From: Labrys monachus
GTDB lineage: Bacteria > Pseudomonadota > Alphaproteobacteria > Rhizobiales > Labraceae
DNA length: 64,000 bases
Assembly: GCF_030814655.1 (NCBI RefSeq)
Contig: NZ_JAUSVK010000001.1
Span: 1,755,501-1,819,500, forward strand
Direction of reading: 5' to 3'
The stretch's first letter is position 1. Every line of letters starts with the position of its first letter. A program made the translations under genes and the position numbers. Of the stretch, positions 35,148 through 44,365 are shown in pieces. The notes under the pieces are model-generated. The model did not search any database, was not told the DNA's origin, and saw only the letters and a program-made list of their open reading frames with translations.

Positions 35148-37052
35148 TCATTCCTTGGCGCGACCCCTGCGGGGCGATCCGCCCGCGCGGGGCGACCTGG
35201 GCTCCCGGGCTTCGGTGCTGCGCTCGCGCGGGGGGCGGGCGTCCCGGGGCTCCTCGCCGCCGTGGTCGCGATAGGGCTGGATGCGGATGTTCTCCTCGTC
35301 CGGCTTGCGGACATTGGCCGCGAAATGCTCCGAGGCTTCCTTGGAGATCTCCACCACCGTCTCGTTGTCGAGGATGCGGATCGTGCCGATGTCGCGGCGC
35401 TTGACGCCGCCGCGGCGGCACAGCATCGGCAGGATCCATTTCGGATCGGCATTGTTGCGGCGGCCGATGCTCAGGCGGAACAGCGTCATCTCGCCGCTGT
35501 CGGGCGGGCCGGCATCGTCGCGTTCGAAACGGGGCGCGCGTTCGGTCCGCTCGGGGCGCTCGGGGCGCTCGGCCCGCTCGGGACGTTCGGTCCGTTCCTG
35601 GCGCTCCGGTCGTTCGAACCGGGCCGGGCGGTCGCTCTTCTCGAAACGCGGCGGCCTGTCGTCGCGCTCGAAACGCGCCGGACGATCGTCCCGTTCGAAG
35701 CGCGACGGCTTCTGGCGGCTGTCGCGGCGCTCGAAGCCCTGGCCGGGATCGGTCACTTCCTCCGGCTCGGGCAGGCGCGAACGGTAGACGCGGGCGAGGG
35801 CGGCGGCGATGTCCTCGGGGCGGCGGTTCTCCAGCAGCAGCTTGCCGATGGCGAGATCCTCCTCGCCGGCCGGTTCGGTCAGCAGGGGATCGTCGAGCAT
35901 GCGCTCGCGGTCGAGCCGGCGGATCTCGTCGGCCTGGGGCGGGCCGGCCCATACCGGCTTGATGCCGGCCTGGTTCAGCATCATCTCGGCCTTGCGGCGG
36001 CGCGACATCGGCACCAGCAGCGCGCTGATGCCCTTGCGGCCGGCGCGGCCGGTGCGGCCGGAACGGTGCTGCATCTTCTCGACGTCATGCGGCAGGTCGG
36101 CATGGATGACGAGGCCGAGATTGGGCAGGTCGATGCCGCGCGCCGCCACGTCGGTGGCGATGCAGACCTGGGCATGGCCGTCGCGCAGGGCCTGCAGGGC
36201 CTGGTTGCGCTCGTGCTGGCCGAGCTCGCCCGACAGCAGCACGACGGAAAAGCCGCGCTCGCGCAGCGTCGCATGCAGATGGCGCACCGATTCGCGCGTG
36301 TTGCAGAACACGATCGCCGTCGGCGGCGCGATCAGGCGCAAGAGGTTGACGACGGCGTGCTCGGTCTCCTTCGGCGCGATGCGGATGGCGCGGTATTCGA
36401 TGTCGGCATGGGCGCGCTCGGCGGTCTTCACCTCGATGCGCAGCGCGTTCTTCTGGTATTCGCGCGCAATGGCGACGATGCCCTTGGGCATGGTCGCGGA
36501 GAACAGCAGCGTGCGCCGGTCCTCGGGAGCCGCCTTCAGGATGAATTCGAGGTCCTCGCGGAAGCCGAGGTCGAGCATCTCGTCGGCTTCGTCGAGCACC
36601 ACCGCCCTGAGGGCGGACAGATCGATGCCGCGGCGCTCGATATGGTCGCGCAGCCGGCCGGGCGTGCCGACCACGATATGGGCGCCGTCGGCGAGGAGGC
36701 GGCGCTCGCGCCGCGGATCCATGCCGCCGACGCAGGAGACGATGCGCCCGCCCGCCTTCTGGTACAGCCAGGTGAGCTCGCGCTCGACCTGGATGGCGAG
36801 TTCGCGCGTCGGCGCGATCACCAAGGCGAGGGGGAGATGGGCCTCCTCGAAGGTCGGGTCGTCGCCGAGGAGGTCGGCGGCGATGGCGAGGCCATAGGCG
36901 ACCGTCTTGCCGGAGCCGGTCTGCGCGGAGACCAGCAAGTCGCGGCCGGCGGTCTCGTCGGCCATGACGGCGGATTGAACCGGCGTCAATTCATCATAGC
37001 TGCGTTCGGCCAGGGCCTGTCGCAGCGCCGGATTCATGGGGGGTAACGTCAC
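35148..37052 (-). CDS. DEAD-box ATP-dependent RNA helicase (DeaD/CsdA type)
   Basis: A 634-residue RNA helicase. Motif I is AQTGSGKT (about 43-50), Ia PTRELAIQ, II DEAD in VLDEADEML, III SATMP, IV IVFCNTRE, V ATDVAARGIDLP and VI HRSGRTGRAGRKG. After the core comes an Arg/Glu/Asp/Phe-rich low-complexity linker with repeated RFERDDRP units (residues about 450-525), then a DbpA-type RNA-binding domain (EMTLFRLSIGRRNNADPKWI) and a basic tail. The linker may drive condensate formation or RNA binding. Start is GTG 37052 or ATG 37037; neither has a strong ribosome binding site. Confidence 0.93.
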   Translation of the reverse strand: MTLPPMNPALRQALAERSYDELTPVQSAVMADETAGRDLLVSAQTGSGKTVAYGLAIAADLLGDDPTFEEAHLPLALVIAPTRELAIQVERELTWLYQKAGGRIVSCVGGMDPRRERRLLADGAHIVVGTPGRLRDHIERRGIDLSALRAVVLDEADEMLDLGFREDLEFILKAAPEDRRTLLFSATMPKGIVAIAREYQKNALRIEVKTAERAHADIEYRAIRIAPKETEHAVVNLLRLIAPPTAIVFCNTRESVRHLHATLRERGFSVVLLSGELGQHERNQALQALRDGHAQVCIATDVAARGIDLPNLGLVIHADLPHDVEKMQHRSGRTGRAGRKGISALLVPMSRRRKAEMMLNQAGIKPVWAGPPQADEIRRLDRERMLDDPLLTEPAGEEDLAIGKLLLENRRPEDIAAALARVYRSRLPEPEEVTDPGQGFERRDSRQKPSRFERDDRPARFERDDRPPRFEKSDRPARFERPERQERTERPERAERPERPERTERAPRFERDDAGPPDSGEMTLFRLSIGRRNNADPKWILPMLCRRGGVKRRDIGTIRILDNETVVEISKEASEHFAANVRKPDEENIRIQPYRDHGGEEPRDARPPRERSTEAREPRSPRAGGSPRRGRAKE

Positions 37053-37330
37053 GGAAAAACCTGTCGGAGGGCGGAAAGCCTGAAGGGAATCGGAATGCGG
37101 GAAGCGGACCGCCGGACGGGATCCGGCATGCCGGATGCAAAGACCGATTCTCGCGTTGGTTCACCTGTTGCGGTGCACATACAGCAAATGAAGCGCAAAA
37201 GCGAGCGTGAAGGCGGGATGCGGCCATGCGCCGGGAGCGGGCGGGCAAATCGGCGCGGCCCACGCAAAATCGGTTGCAAAGGCGCTGCAGGCTGCCGAAA
37301 GGAAGAGGGAATCGAAGGAGCGGCAAGCGC

Positions 37331-38944
37331 ATGCACGGATCGGCGGCCCCGGGCGAAACCTTTGCGGCCTATTTCGCCCGCTATCTGATCGCCCGGCGCG
37401 GATACGCCGCGGGGACCCAGCCCGAATTGCAGCCTCTGGCGCGGGCCTGCGACCAGGTGCTCGTCAGGACCGGTGGGGCCGGCCTCGAGATCGCGGCCAT
37501 CGTCGACCGCGAGGCAGATCCCGAGCGCAGCTTCGGCCTGTCTGCGGAGGAAACCGCGGCCGTCGCTCAGGCCTGCCGTCCGCGTGCCGGGCGGGCGGCA
37601 CGCGCCGGCCTGCCGGTGACGATCACCGTCTACGAGATCGGTCCCGGCGTCGTCGATCTGCCGAACATGGCGCGCCTGGCGCCCTACCGGCGCGAGGGCC
37701 TGTCGTCGAAGAGCGTGCTCCGGGCCTGGCTTCTCGATACCGAGACGCGGCAGGCCTGGACCAACATGGCCTTCGGCGGCCGCTTCGGCCCGAGGCGGGC
37801 GATGGAGAGACTGCTCGGCGCGCCCCGCCTCGACGAGGCCAGGCTCGCGCCGAGGCGGCGCGAGATCGCCGACAGGCGGCGGGCACCCGTCCTCACCTTC
37901 GCCCTGATCGCCCTGCTGGCCGCGATCTTCGCCGGCGAGGCCGGCCTCGGCCTCGACAGGACGGCGGGCCTGCTGACGCCGTCGCTGCGCACGCTCCAGG
38001 CCTTCGGCGGCCTGAGCTATCCGCTCGTCGTCGACGGCGGGCAATGGTGGCGCCTGTTCACCGCGCCGCTGCTCCATGCCGACGCCGTCCATATCTTCTT
38101 CAACGTCCTCGCTCTGTTCCTGATCGGGCGCGTGCTGGAGCCGCTGATCGGCTGGCGCTGGATGGCGGGCGTCTTCGCGATCAGCGCTCTCGGCGGCTCG
38201 CTGGCCTCGCTCGCCGTCAATCCGCACGACCTCATCGGCGTCGGCGCTTCCGGCGGCATCGTCGGCCTGTTCGCCGCCGGCCTGATCGCCTCCTTCCGCA
38301 TGCCGGCGGGCGTCCTGCGGTCGCGCCTGCAGGCCCGCACCGTCTACGGCCTGCTGCCGGCGCTGCTGCCCTTCTTCAACGCGGCCCGGGAGGGCTCGCG
38401 GATCGACTACGGCGCCCATGCGGGCGGGGCCGCCGCCGGCGCCGCCATGGGACTCGTGCTGCTGGCGCTGTGGCCCGGCTATCGTCCGCGCCCGCGCTGG
38501 GCCAATGCCGGCGCCGCGCTCGGGGCGCTGTTCTTCGCGGTGGCGGCCGGCGCCGCCGTTCCGCTCGCCGAGGGCTATCGGCGGCAGGGCCTGCTGGCCG
38601 CCGACTGGCCGGCCGACATCAAGGCGCAGATCGCCGAAGCCCCGGCCGCCGAGGCCCGCTATCCCCACGATCCGCGCGTGCGCTTCGTGCGGGCGCTGAT
38701 GCTGTCGCAGGCCGGCGACCGGGCGGGCGCCGAAGCGCAGCTGCGCGCGGCGCTGGCGGAAAAGGAGATCCTGCGTAACGATTTCACGCCGGAGTTCGAA
38801 GCCAACCTCACTGCCTTCCTCGCCGCCATCCTCTATGAGGAAGGCCGGACGGACGAGGCGGCGAAAACCGCGAAGCCGGTCTGCGGCGCCGTGGCGACCC
38901 GCTATTTCGCAGACCTGCTCGCGCAGCGGCGGCTCTGCCCCTGA
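37331..38944 (+). CDS. Rhomboid-family intramembrane serine protease
   Basis: A 537-residue membrane protein. The N-terminal 180 residues are cytosolic and of unknown fold. The rhomboid core follows with WWRLFTAPLLHADAVHIFFN (the HxxxN-type region), the catalytic serine in IGVGASGGIVGLFAAG and the catalytic histidine in YGAHAGGAAAGAAMG. The last 120 residues look like a TPR-type helical repeat (RFVRALMLSQAGDRAGAEAQ) outside the membrane. The Ser/His dyad is intact, so it should be active. Start at 37331, preceded by GAAGGAG at a longish spacing. Confidence 0.88.
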   Translation: MHGSAAPGETFAAYFARYLIARRGYAAGTQPELQPLARACDQVLVRTGGAGLEIAAIVDREADPERSFGLSAEETAAVAQACRPRAGRAARAGLPVTITVYEIGPGVVDLPNMARLAPYRREGLSSKSVLRAWLLDTETRQAWTNMAFGGRFGPRRAMERLLGAPRLDEARLAPRRREIADRRRAPVLTFALIALLAAIFAGEAGLGLDRTAGLLTPSLRTLQAFGGLSYPLVVDGGQWWRLFTAPLLHADAVHIFFNVLALFLIGRVLEPLIGWRWMAGVFAISALGGSLASLAVNPHDLIGVGASGGIVGLFAAGLIASFRMPAGVLRSRLQARTVYGLLPALLPFFNAAREGSRIDYGAHAGGAAAGAAMGLVLLALWPGYRPRPRWANAGAALGALFFAVAAGAAVPLAEGYRRQGLLAADWPADIKAQIAEAPAAEARYPHDPRVRFVRALMLSQAGDRAGAEAQLRAALAEKEILRNDFTPEFEANLTAFLAAILYEEGRTDEAAKTAKPVCGAVATRYFADLLAQRRLCP

Positions 38945-38965
38945 GGGCCGGGTATTTCCCGGGGT

Positions 38966-39180
38966 GGGCGGACGTCCCTCCCCATGCGCCTGGATAAGCG
39001 CGCGATGGAGGGTCGATCACCGATCGACCTCTTGCTCTCCCGCACGCTCTGCGTTTCCCGGAGAGGACGGGACGTCCATGGGCGCTAAGTTCGCAGAAAA
39101 TGGCGCGATTTTCCTTCTCCCGGCTGGGAGAGGGCGGCAGGTTCGATATCTCAGCGCCCAGAGCGGGACGTCCGCGCACC
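38966..39180. repeat. Chimeric/nested REP-like repeat cluster
   Basis: A class C half-arm (GGCGGACGTCC, 38967-38977) is followed by a class B left arm GGTCGATCACCGATCGACC (39011-39029), the family core (39030-39063), and a class C right arm GGACGGGACGTCC (39065-39077). A CTTCTCCCGG fragment (39113-39131) and a further class C arm GCGGGACGTCCGCGCACCCG (39162-39181) follow. Arms of different classes are thus joined by one core. Confidence 0.7.
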
Positions 39181-39279
39181 CGGGAATGCCCGACCGGCGG
39201 CTTGTGCTTGTTCGATAAATATCGAATGATGTGATGGTGTTTGCCGCCTTATCCCTTTCCCCATCGAGTAGCCATTGCC

Positions 39280-39954
39280 ATGACCAAGCTCACCCTGATC
39301 AGCTTCCCCACCTGTCCCTTCGTGCAGCGCGCCATCATCGCGCTGAAGGAGAAGAACGTCGATTTCGACGTCGTCTATATCGACCTCGCCGCCAAGCCCG
39401 ACTGGTTCCTGGCGATCTCGCCGCTCGGCAAGGTGCCGGTGCTGCGGGTCGAGCGGCCCGGCCAGCCCGAGGCGGTGATCTTCGAAAGCTCGGTCATCGT
39501 CGAATTCCTGGAGGAGACCGCCCCCGGCGCCAGGCTGCACCCGGCCGATGCGGTGGATCGGGCCCGGCATCGCGCCTGGATGGAGTTCGGTTCGACGGTG
39601 ATCGGCGACATCTGGCGCCTGACCACGGCCGGGACCGCGGCCGACCTCGCGACGGCGCGCGAGGCGCTCGTGGCCAAGCTCGGCCGCCTGGAGGAGACGC
39701 TGGGCGAGGGACCCTATTTCGCCGGCGCCGATTTCAGCTATGTCGACGCCGTCTTCGCGCCGGCCTTCCGCCAGATCGACGCGATCGAGACGATCCACCG
39801 GACCGGCCTGCTCGACGCCTTCCCGAGGGTCAAGGCCTGGAGCAAGGCGCTGGCGGCGCGTCCGAGCGTCAAGGCCGCCGTTCCCGCCGACTTCATCGAT
39901 CTCTTCCTGGGGCGCCTGCGCCTGCACGATGCGCAGATCCTGAAGGCGGCCTGA
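39280..39954 (+). CDS. Glutathione S-transferase family protein
   Basis: A 224-residue GST. The N-terminal thioredoxin fold has the catalytic region LISFPTCPFVQRAIIALKEK, with a Cys-Pro-Phe-Val motif typical of omega-like and other Cys-type bacterial GSTs, followed by the cis-proline loop LGKVPVLRV and the ESSVIVEFLEE glutathione-binding motif. The C-terminal helical domain runs from about residue 90 to the end (SYVDAVFAPAFRQID). The cysteine suggests thiol-transferase or dehydroascorbate-reductase-like chemistry rather than conjugation. Start at 39280; earlier in-frame codons lack support. Confidence 0.92.
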   Translation: MTKLTLISFPTCPFVQRAIIALKEKNVDFDVVYIDLAAKPDWFLAISPLGKVPVLRVERPGQPEAVIFESSVIVEFLEETAPGARLHPADAVDRARHRAWMEFGSTVIGDIWRLTTAGTAADLATAREALVAKLGRLEETLGEGPYFAGADFSYVDAVFAPAFRQIDAIETIHRTGLLDAFPRVKAWSKALAARPSVKAAVPADFIDLFLGRLRLHDAQILKAA

Positions 39955-39987
39955 CCGGTCTTCGCTCGCGACGCTCGGGACGGCAGA

Positions 39988-41502
39988 TCAGTGCCCGGCG
40001 ACGAAATCGATCGCCGGGGCGCGGGCCGTCTCGCAGGCGCCGTCGCCGGGAACCGCCGATGCCTTGCCGGCGGCCGGCCGCACGCCGTCGATCAGCCAGG
40101 CGCTGACGAGGACGGAGACGCCGACGGCGCCCGACGCGCTGGCGAAGGCGAGCGTGATCGCCGACGACGCCGTGCTGGTGCCCAGCACGGTGTAGAAGAG
40201 GCCGCCGGCCAGGGCGACGCTGAGCGAGCCGCTGATCTGCATCATGGTGTTGACGAGGCCGGCGGAGAGGCCGGCCCATCGGCGGTCCACCCGTTCGAGC
40301 ACGGTGCGGATCATGGTCGGTAGAGCGAGCCCCTGCGCGAAGCCGACGACGAACAAAGCGGGCGGCATGGCCCAGCCCTGGCCCGACAGCGCGGCGGCCG
40401 AGGTGCCGAAGGCGCCGAGCGCGAGCAGGATCGCCGCCAGCGTCGGCGTCCGGTGGCCGAGGCGCACCAGCAGCCAGGGCAGCGCCGTCGGGCTGATGAC
40501 GAAGCCGATCGCCAGCGGCAGGATGGCGATGCCGGCCGCGAGCGGGCTGAGATGGTTGCCGGACTGCTCATAGATGGCGAAGGCCAGGAAGAAGGCGGAC
40601 AGGGTGTTGAAGAACAGGGCCGCGGCGAGGCCCCGCCTGAGGCCGCGGTCGTCGAGGAGCGAGGGCACGACCAGCGGCGCGCCGCCCCGCGCCACGACGC
40701 GGTGCTCGTGGCGCCAGAACAGAAGGAACAGCGGCACGCAGGCCGCCAGCGAGACGAGCGACCACAGTGGCCAGCCCTGCTCGCGCCCTTCGATCAGCGG
40801 CACGATGAGGGCGGTCAGCGCCGCGCCGAGGAGCAGGACGCCGCCGGTATCGAGGCGGGGCGCTTCGCCCTCCCGGCTCTCCTTCAGGAGCATATGAGCG
40901 AGCGGGGCGACCACCATGACGATCGGCAGGTTGACCAGGAAGACGCTGCGCCAGCCGAGGCCGAACGGATTGGCCGCGATCAGCAGGCCGCCCAGCAATT
41001 GGCCGGCGATCGAGCCGATGCCGAAGGTCATGGCATAGAAGCCCATGGCGCGCGGGCGCTCGCGCTCGGGGAACAGGGTGCGGATCGAGGCGAGGGATTG
41101 CGGCATCAGCAGCGCGGCGAAGACGCCCTGCAGGACGCGGCTCGCCACCAGCATGGCGGGCGACCAGGCGAGGCCGCACAGCGCCGAGGCGACGCCGAAG
41201 CCGACCAGGCCGACGACGAAGGCGAGGCGCCGGCCATAGATGTCGCCGAGCCGGCCTCCGGTGATCAGCAGCACCGCATAGGCGGCCGAATAGGCCGAGA
41301 CCACCATCTGGATCGAGGAGGAGGAGGCGCCGAGATCGTCGCGGATCGAGGGCAGGGCGACATTGACGATGAAGAAGTCCAGCGGCGACAGCAGCGTGCC
41401 GGCGAGCAGCACCAACAGGGCCGCCCAACGCCGCGGGTCGGGCGACGCTTCAGAAGGGGACGCCGGCACCCGATGCCGGGCCGTCCCTTGGGCGATACTC
41501 AT
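39988..41502 (-). CDS. MFS transporter, DHA2 (14-TM drug efflux) family
   Basis: A 504-residue inner-membrane protein with about 14 hydrophobic segments. Motif A appears as GGRLGDIYGRRLAFVVGL, motif D1-like LSPLDFFIVNVALPSIRDDL at the first segment, and motif C-like GFYAMTFGIGSIAGQLLGGL later on. This fits the EmrB/QacA proton-driven multidrug efflux group. The start MSIAQGTARHRVPAS (41502) is preceded by GGGGATGG; the longer frame to 41934 is unsupported. No EmrA-type periplasmic partner is adjacent. Confidence 0.92.
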   Translation of the reverse strand: MSIAQGTARHRVPASPSEASPDPRRWAALLVLLAGTLLSPLDFFIVNVALPSIRDDLGASSSSIQMVVSAYSAAYAVLLITGGRLGDIYGRRLAFVVGLVGFGVASALCGLAWSPAMLVASRVLQGVFAALLMPQSLASIRTLFPERERPRAMGFYAMTFGIGSIAGQLLGGLLIAANPFGLGWRSVFLVNLPIVMVVAPLAHMLLKESREGEAPRLDTGGVLLLGAALTALIVPLIEGREQGWPLWSLVSLAACVPLFLLFWRHEHRVVARGGAPLVVPSLLDDRGLRRGLAAALFFNTLSAFFLAFAIYEQSGNHLSPLAAGIAILPLAIGFVISPTALPWLLVRLGHRTPTLAAILLALGAFGTSAAALSGQGWAMPPALFVVGFAQGLALPTMIRTVLERVDRRWAGLSAGLVNTMMQISGSLSVALAGGLFYTVLGTSTASSAITLAFASASGAVGVSVLVSAWLIDGVRPAAGKASAVPGDGACETARAPAIDFVAGH

Positions 41503-41683
41503 TCCATCCCCGGCATGGAACCGCAAGGTTCTTAAAATTCGTGAATCAAATCGACAGGACAAGGCGAAACGCCAAGTGTCGATGTTTAGAGCAAAAGGGT
41601 CTGCGATGCAGCCGCGCTTTCGGCGCAGCAGCCATGCGCGGAATGCGGGGGAACCGTGGGGAACCGGCTCCCCCGCCGCGGCT

Positions 41684-42259
41684 TCAGGCGGCGCGCAGCG
41701 CCTCGACCGCCTGCAGGGCGCCGTTGATGGCGTTCTCGCGATGGTCCGGGCCCATCTGGATGCCGTCGGCGGCGACGAAGGTGATGTCGGTGATGCCGAT
41801 GAAGCCGAAGACGAAGCGCAGATAGGTCTCCAGATGCTCGGCCGCCTGCGCCTCCGGCCCGTAGAAGCCGCCGCGCGCCATGGCGACGATGACGCGCTTG
41901 CCGCCGCACAGGCCCTCGGCGCCGCCCTCGCCATAGCGGAAGGTCTTGCCCGCCACGAGGATGCGGTCGATCCAGGCCTTGAGCTGGCTCGGAAGGGTGA
42001 AATTATACATCGGCGCGCCGATCACCACGATATCGGCGGCGAGGAACTCCTCCAGGGCGCCGGCGCCCGCGGCGAGGTCCTCGCCTTGGCCGGCGAGAGC
42101 GGCGCCCGACAGATGGGGGAGCGGCTGGGCGGCCTCGTCGCGGTAGCGGATTTCCAGGCCGGGCGTCACCGCGCGCAGGCGGGCGACGACGGCGGCGGAA
42201 ATCCTGCGGCTGACGGAATGATCGCCGAGGATGCTGGTATCGATGTGAAGAAGCTTCAT
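41684..42259 (-). CDS. azoR: FMN-dependent NADH azoreductase
   Basis: A 191-residue flavodoxin-like quinone/azo reductase. It begins [20 protein letters not shown] and shows FMN-binding [20 protein letters not shown] and [10 protein letters not shown] with [15 protein letters not shown] near the end. AzoR reduces quinones and azo compounds at the expense of NADH and protects against thiol and quinone stress. It is divergent from an HxlR-type regulator with a palindromic operator in between, the classic arrangement for electrophile-induced azoreductases. Confidence 0.95.
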   Translation of the reverse strand: MKLLHIDTSILGDHSVSRRISAAVVARLRAVTPGLEIRYRDEAAQPLPHLSGAALAGQGEDLAAGAGALEEFLAADIVVIGAPMYNFTLPSQLKAWIDRILVAGKTFRYGEGGAEGLCGGKRVIVAMARGGFYGPEAQAAEHLETYLRFVFGFIGITDITFVAADGIQMGPDHRENAINGALQAVEALRAA

Positions 42260-42261
42260 GG

Positions 42262-42299
42262 CATAGCCTTTTTGGTATAAAAATGTAACCAAGGCTATG
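42262..42299. promoter_or_regulatory. Palindromic operator for HxlR regulator / azoR promoter
   Basis: CATAGCCTTTTTGGTATAAA and its near-complement ending in TAACCAAGGCTATG form a 38-bp palindrome centred near 42280. It overlaps a likely azoR promoter (minus-strand TTGGTTACA and TATACC). The GGTTAC...GTATACC-like core resembles known HxlR-type operators. Confidence 0.65.
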
Positions 42300-42337
42300 T
42301 AGATGCCCGCCCGAGAGGCGCGCAAGGAGGCACTTTT

Positions 42338-42727
42338 TTGGAACTCGGACACATGGATGTGACCGCCGGGCCCCGTCATCGGGGCCCCGAGGACTGCCGG
42401 GGCGTCAGCACGATCCTGGCGCGCATCGGCGACAAATGGAGCATGCTCGTCGTCATGCTGCTGGGCGACGGGCCGCGGCGCTTCAACGAGATCAAGCGCA
42501 TGGTGGGCGGCATCTCGCAGCGCATGCTCACCCTGACGCTGCGCGGGCTGGAGCGCGACGGGCTGGTGACGCGGACGGTGTTCCCCACCATTCCGCCGCG
42601 GGTGGACTATGAGCTCACCGATCTCGGCCGCTCGCTGTGGCAGCCGGTGGAAGCGCTCGGCAACTGGGCCTTCGCGCATCTGCCGGAGATCGAGGCGGCA
42701 CGCACGAAATTCGATGGGAAGGACTGA
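42338..42727 (+). CDS. HxlR-family transcriptional regulator
   Basis: A 129-residue HxlR/MarR-like winged-helix regulator. Family marks are [20 protein letters not shown], the recognition region [30 protein letters not shown] given here in part, and the wing [17 protein letters not shown] cysteine at residue 20 (EDCRGV) sits at the position of the redox/electrophile-sensing Cys of YodB and QorR. It starts at TTG 42338, fixed by AAGGAGG 7 bases upstream. It likely represses azoR and itself through the intervening palindrome. Confidence 0.93.
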   Translation: MELGHMDVTAGPRHRGPEDCRGVSTILARIGDKWSMLVVMLLGDGPRRFNEIKRMVGGISQRMLTLTLRGLERDGLVTRTVFPTIPPRVDYELTDLGRSLWQPVEALGNWAFAHLPEIEAARTKFDGKD

Positions 42728-42895
42728 GGTTCGGGCAAGGCGGCTGGAGCGATCATCGATCGCCCCCTGTGGACAACACGCCGATTGCGGTCGAGGATCA
42801 GGGACCGGGGCGAGCGAAGCCTCTTGGCTGGACGCTCCCGGGATCCGGCGCGGCGGTGTATTGACGGATCAGGCCACAGATACGAGACGACAGCC

Positions 42896-43480
42896 ATGGC
42901 GAGACCGAGGGAATTCGATCGTGACGAAGCGCTGAAGCACGCCACGGCCGTGTTCTGGGCCAAGGGGTTCGAAGGCGCCTCGACGGACGACCTGCTGGCG
43001 GCGATGAAGATCGGCCGGCAGAGCCTCTACGACACGTTCGGCGACAAGCGGCGTCTCTATCTCGAAGCGCTGGAGCGCTATCTCGCCGCCAGCGTCTCGT
43101 CCCATGTCGCCATGCTGGAATCGGAGGCTTCGCCGCTCGCCGGCATCCGCCGGATGCTGATGGCGTTCGCGACAGGCAGTGTCGGCTCGCGGGCGCTCGG
43201 CTGCATGGGGGTCGGCTCGATTTCCGAATTCGGCCAGTCGGACCCTGAGATCATCGCGCTGAACCGGTCGAGCGCGCTGACGCTGGACGCGGCGCTCGTT
43301 CGCGCCCTCGGCAAGGCCCGGTCACGCGGCGAGCTCGCCGCCGGGCTGGACGAGAAGGCGGCCGCGCATTTCATCCAGGCGACCCTGCTCGGCTTGAAGG
43401 TGAGCGGCAAGGCGGGGCTCGATGCCGCCGCACTGCGGCAGGTCGTGGACGTCGCCATGGAGGCCCTGAAGCGGCGGTGA
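42896..43480 (+). CDS. TetR/AcrR-family transcriptional regulator
   Basis: A 194-residue repressor. The N-terminal HTH reads MARPREFDRDEALKHATAVF ... GASTDDLLAAMKIGRQSLYDTFGDK, here abbreviated, and the C-terminal ligand domain (residues 75-194) has the TetR_C_16-like GCMGVGSISEF region. It resembles the AcrR-type regulators of efflux or reductase genes. Its target is not evident; neighbours are on the same strand and not obviously related. The start at 42896 fits the universal MARPREFD beginning. Confidence 0.92.
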   Translation: MARPREFDRDEALKHATAVFWAKGFEGASTDDLLAAMKIGRQSLYDTFGDKRRLYLEALERYLAASVSSHVAMLESEASPLAGIRRMLMAFATGSVGSRALGCMGVGSISEFGQSDPEIIALNRSSALTLDAALVRALGKARSRGELAAGLDEKAAAHFIQATLLGLKVSGKAGLDAAALRQVVDVAMEALKRR

Positions 43481-43573
43481 CGGCGGTTCGTGGAAGGCGC
43501 CGCCCGCCTGCTTCTTCCCGTCCCGGAATGATGGTAGGATTCGCGTGGGACGTGGTGAGGCTGAGGGCGGGAC

Positions 43574-44365
43574 ATGGACGATTTCATCACGTCCTCGGTC
43601 GTCGGCGTGTGTTTCGCCGCCATCGCGATCCTCATCGTCCTCGGCAGTTATTTCCTGGCGCGCCGCGTTCTGCCCATGGGGCTCGACGGCGATCGCACGC
43701 ATGACGCGGCGGCTTCCGTCGCCGGCCGCATCGCGGCGCTCTACGGGCTGATCCTCGCCCTGGTCTATGCCCAGGAGCTGGAGGACTACAAGGGCATCCG
43801 CAGCAATCTGACGGAAGAAGCCGTGGCGATCGCCGACGTCTACAACGATATCGCGCGCTATGGCGGGGCGGCCGTCAAGCCGGTCCAGGCCGAATTGGCG
43901 CGCTACCTTTCGATCGTGGTGAACGAGGAATGGGGCAGGCTCGGCCGCCGGGAGGGGCTGTCGCCCGGCGCATGGAACGAGTGGAACGCCGTCTACGAGC
44001 AATTGCTCGATCTGGCGCCGACCACGGACCGCCAGCGCTATCTCGCCGCGCGCATGCGCGACCGTATCACCGCCGTGGCGCGCTTCCGCCAGATCAGGGG
44101 AGCGACGGCCAGAAGCGGCTTCAGCGGCTTGTTCTGGGGGCCGGCGCTGATCGGCCTCGTGCTGCTGGCGGTCCCCTTCTACGTGTATCGGCCGAGCCGG
44201 AGCCACCTGCTGCTGCTGGGCATCTTCGGCCTCTATTCGGGCATCATCCTGTTCTTCATCTATGCCTTCGCCAATCCCTTCGTGCCGCCGGGCGAGCTGG
44301 CGCCGAGGCCATTCAGTACGCTCCTCGAAGGCCCGATCGGCGAGAGCCTGCCGCCGGGCCAGTGA
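43574..44365 (+). CDS. DUF4239 (bestrophin-like) membrane protein
   Basis: A 263-residue membrane protein with four hydrophobic segments: VVGVCFAAIAILIVLGSYFL near residue 10, RIAALYGLILALVYA near 52, and two near the C-terminus (GPALIGLVLLAVPFYVY; LLLLGIFGLYSGIILFFIYA). The central helical part is cytosolic. This matches DUF4239, distantly related to bestrophin anion channels. Function unproven. Start at 43574 (MDDFITSS). Confidence 0.8.
   Translation: MDDFITSSVVGVCFAAIAILIVLGSYFLARRVLPMGLDGDRTHDAAASVAGRIAALYGLILALVYAQELEDYKGIRSNLTEEAVAIADVYNDIARYGGAAVKPVQAELARYLSIVVNEEWGRLGRREGLSPGAWNEWNAVYEQLLDLAPTTDRQRYLAARMRDRITAVARFRQIRGATARSGFSGLFWGPALIGLVLLAVPFYVYRPSRSHLLLLGIFGLYSGIILFFIYAFANPFVPPGELAPRPFSTLLEGPIGESLPPGQ

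Noticed and set aside
35262-37046. 594-codon plus-strand frame opposite the helicase
   Set aside because: Mirror frame of the DEAD-box gene; low-complexity Ala/Gly/Arg content and no domain.
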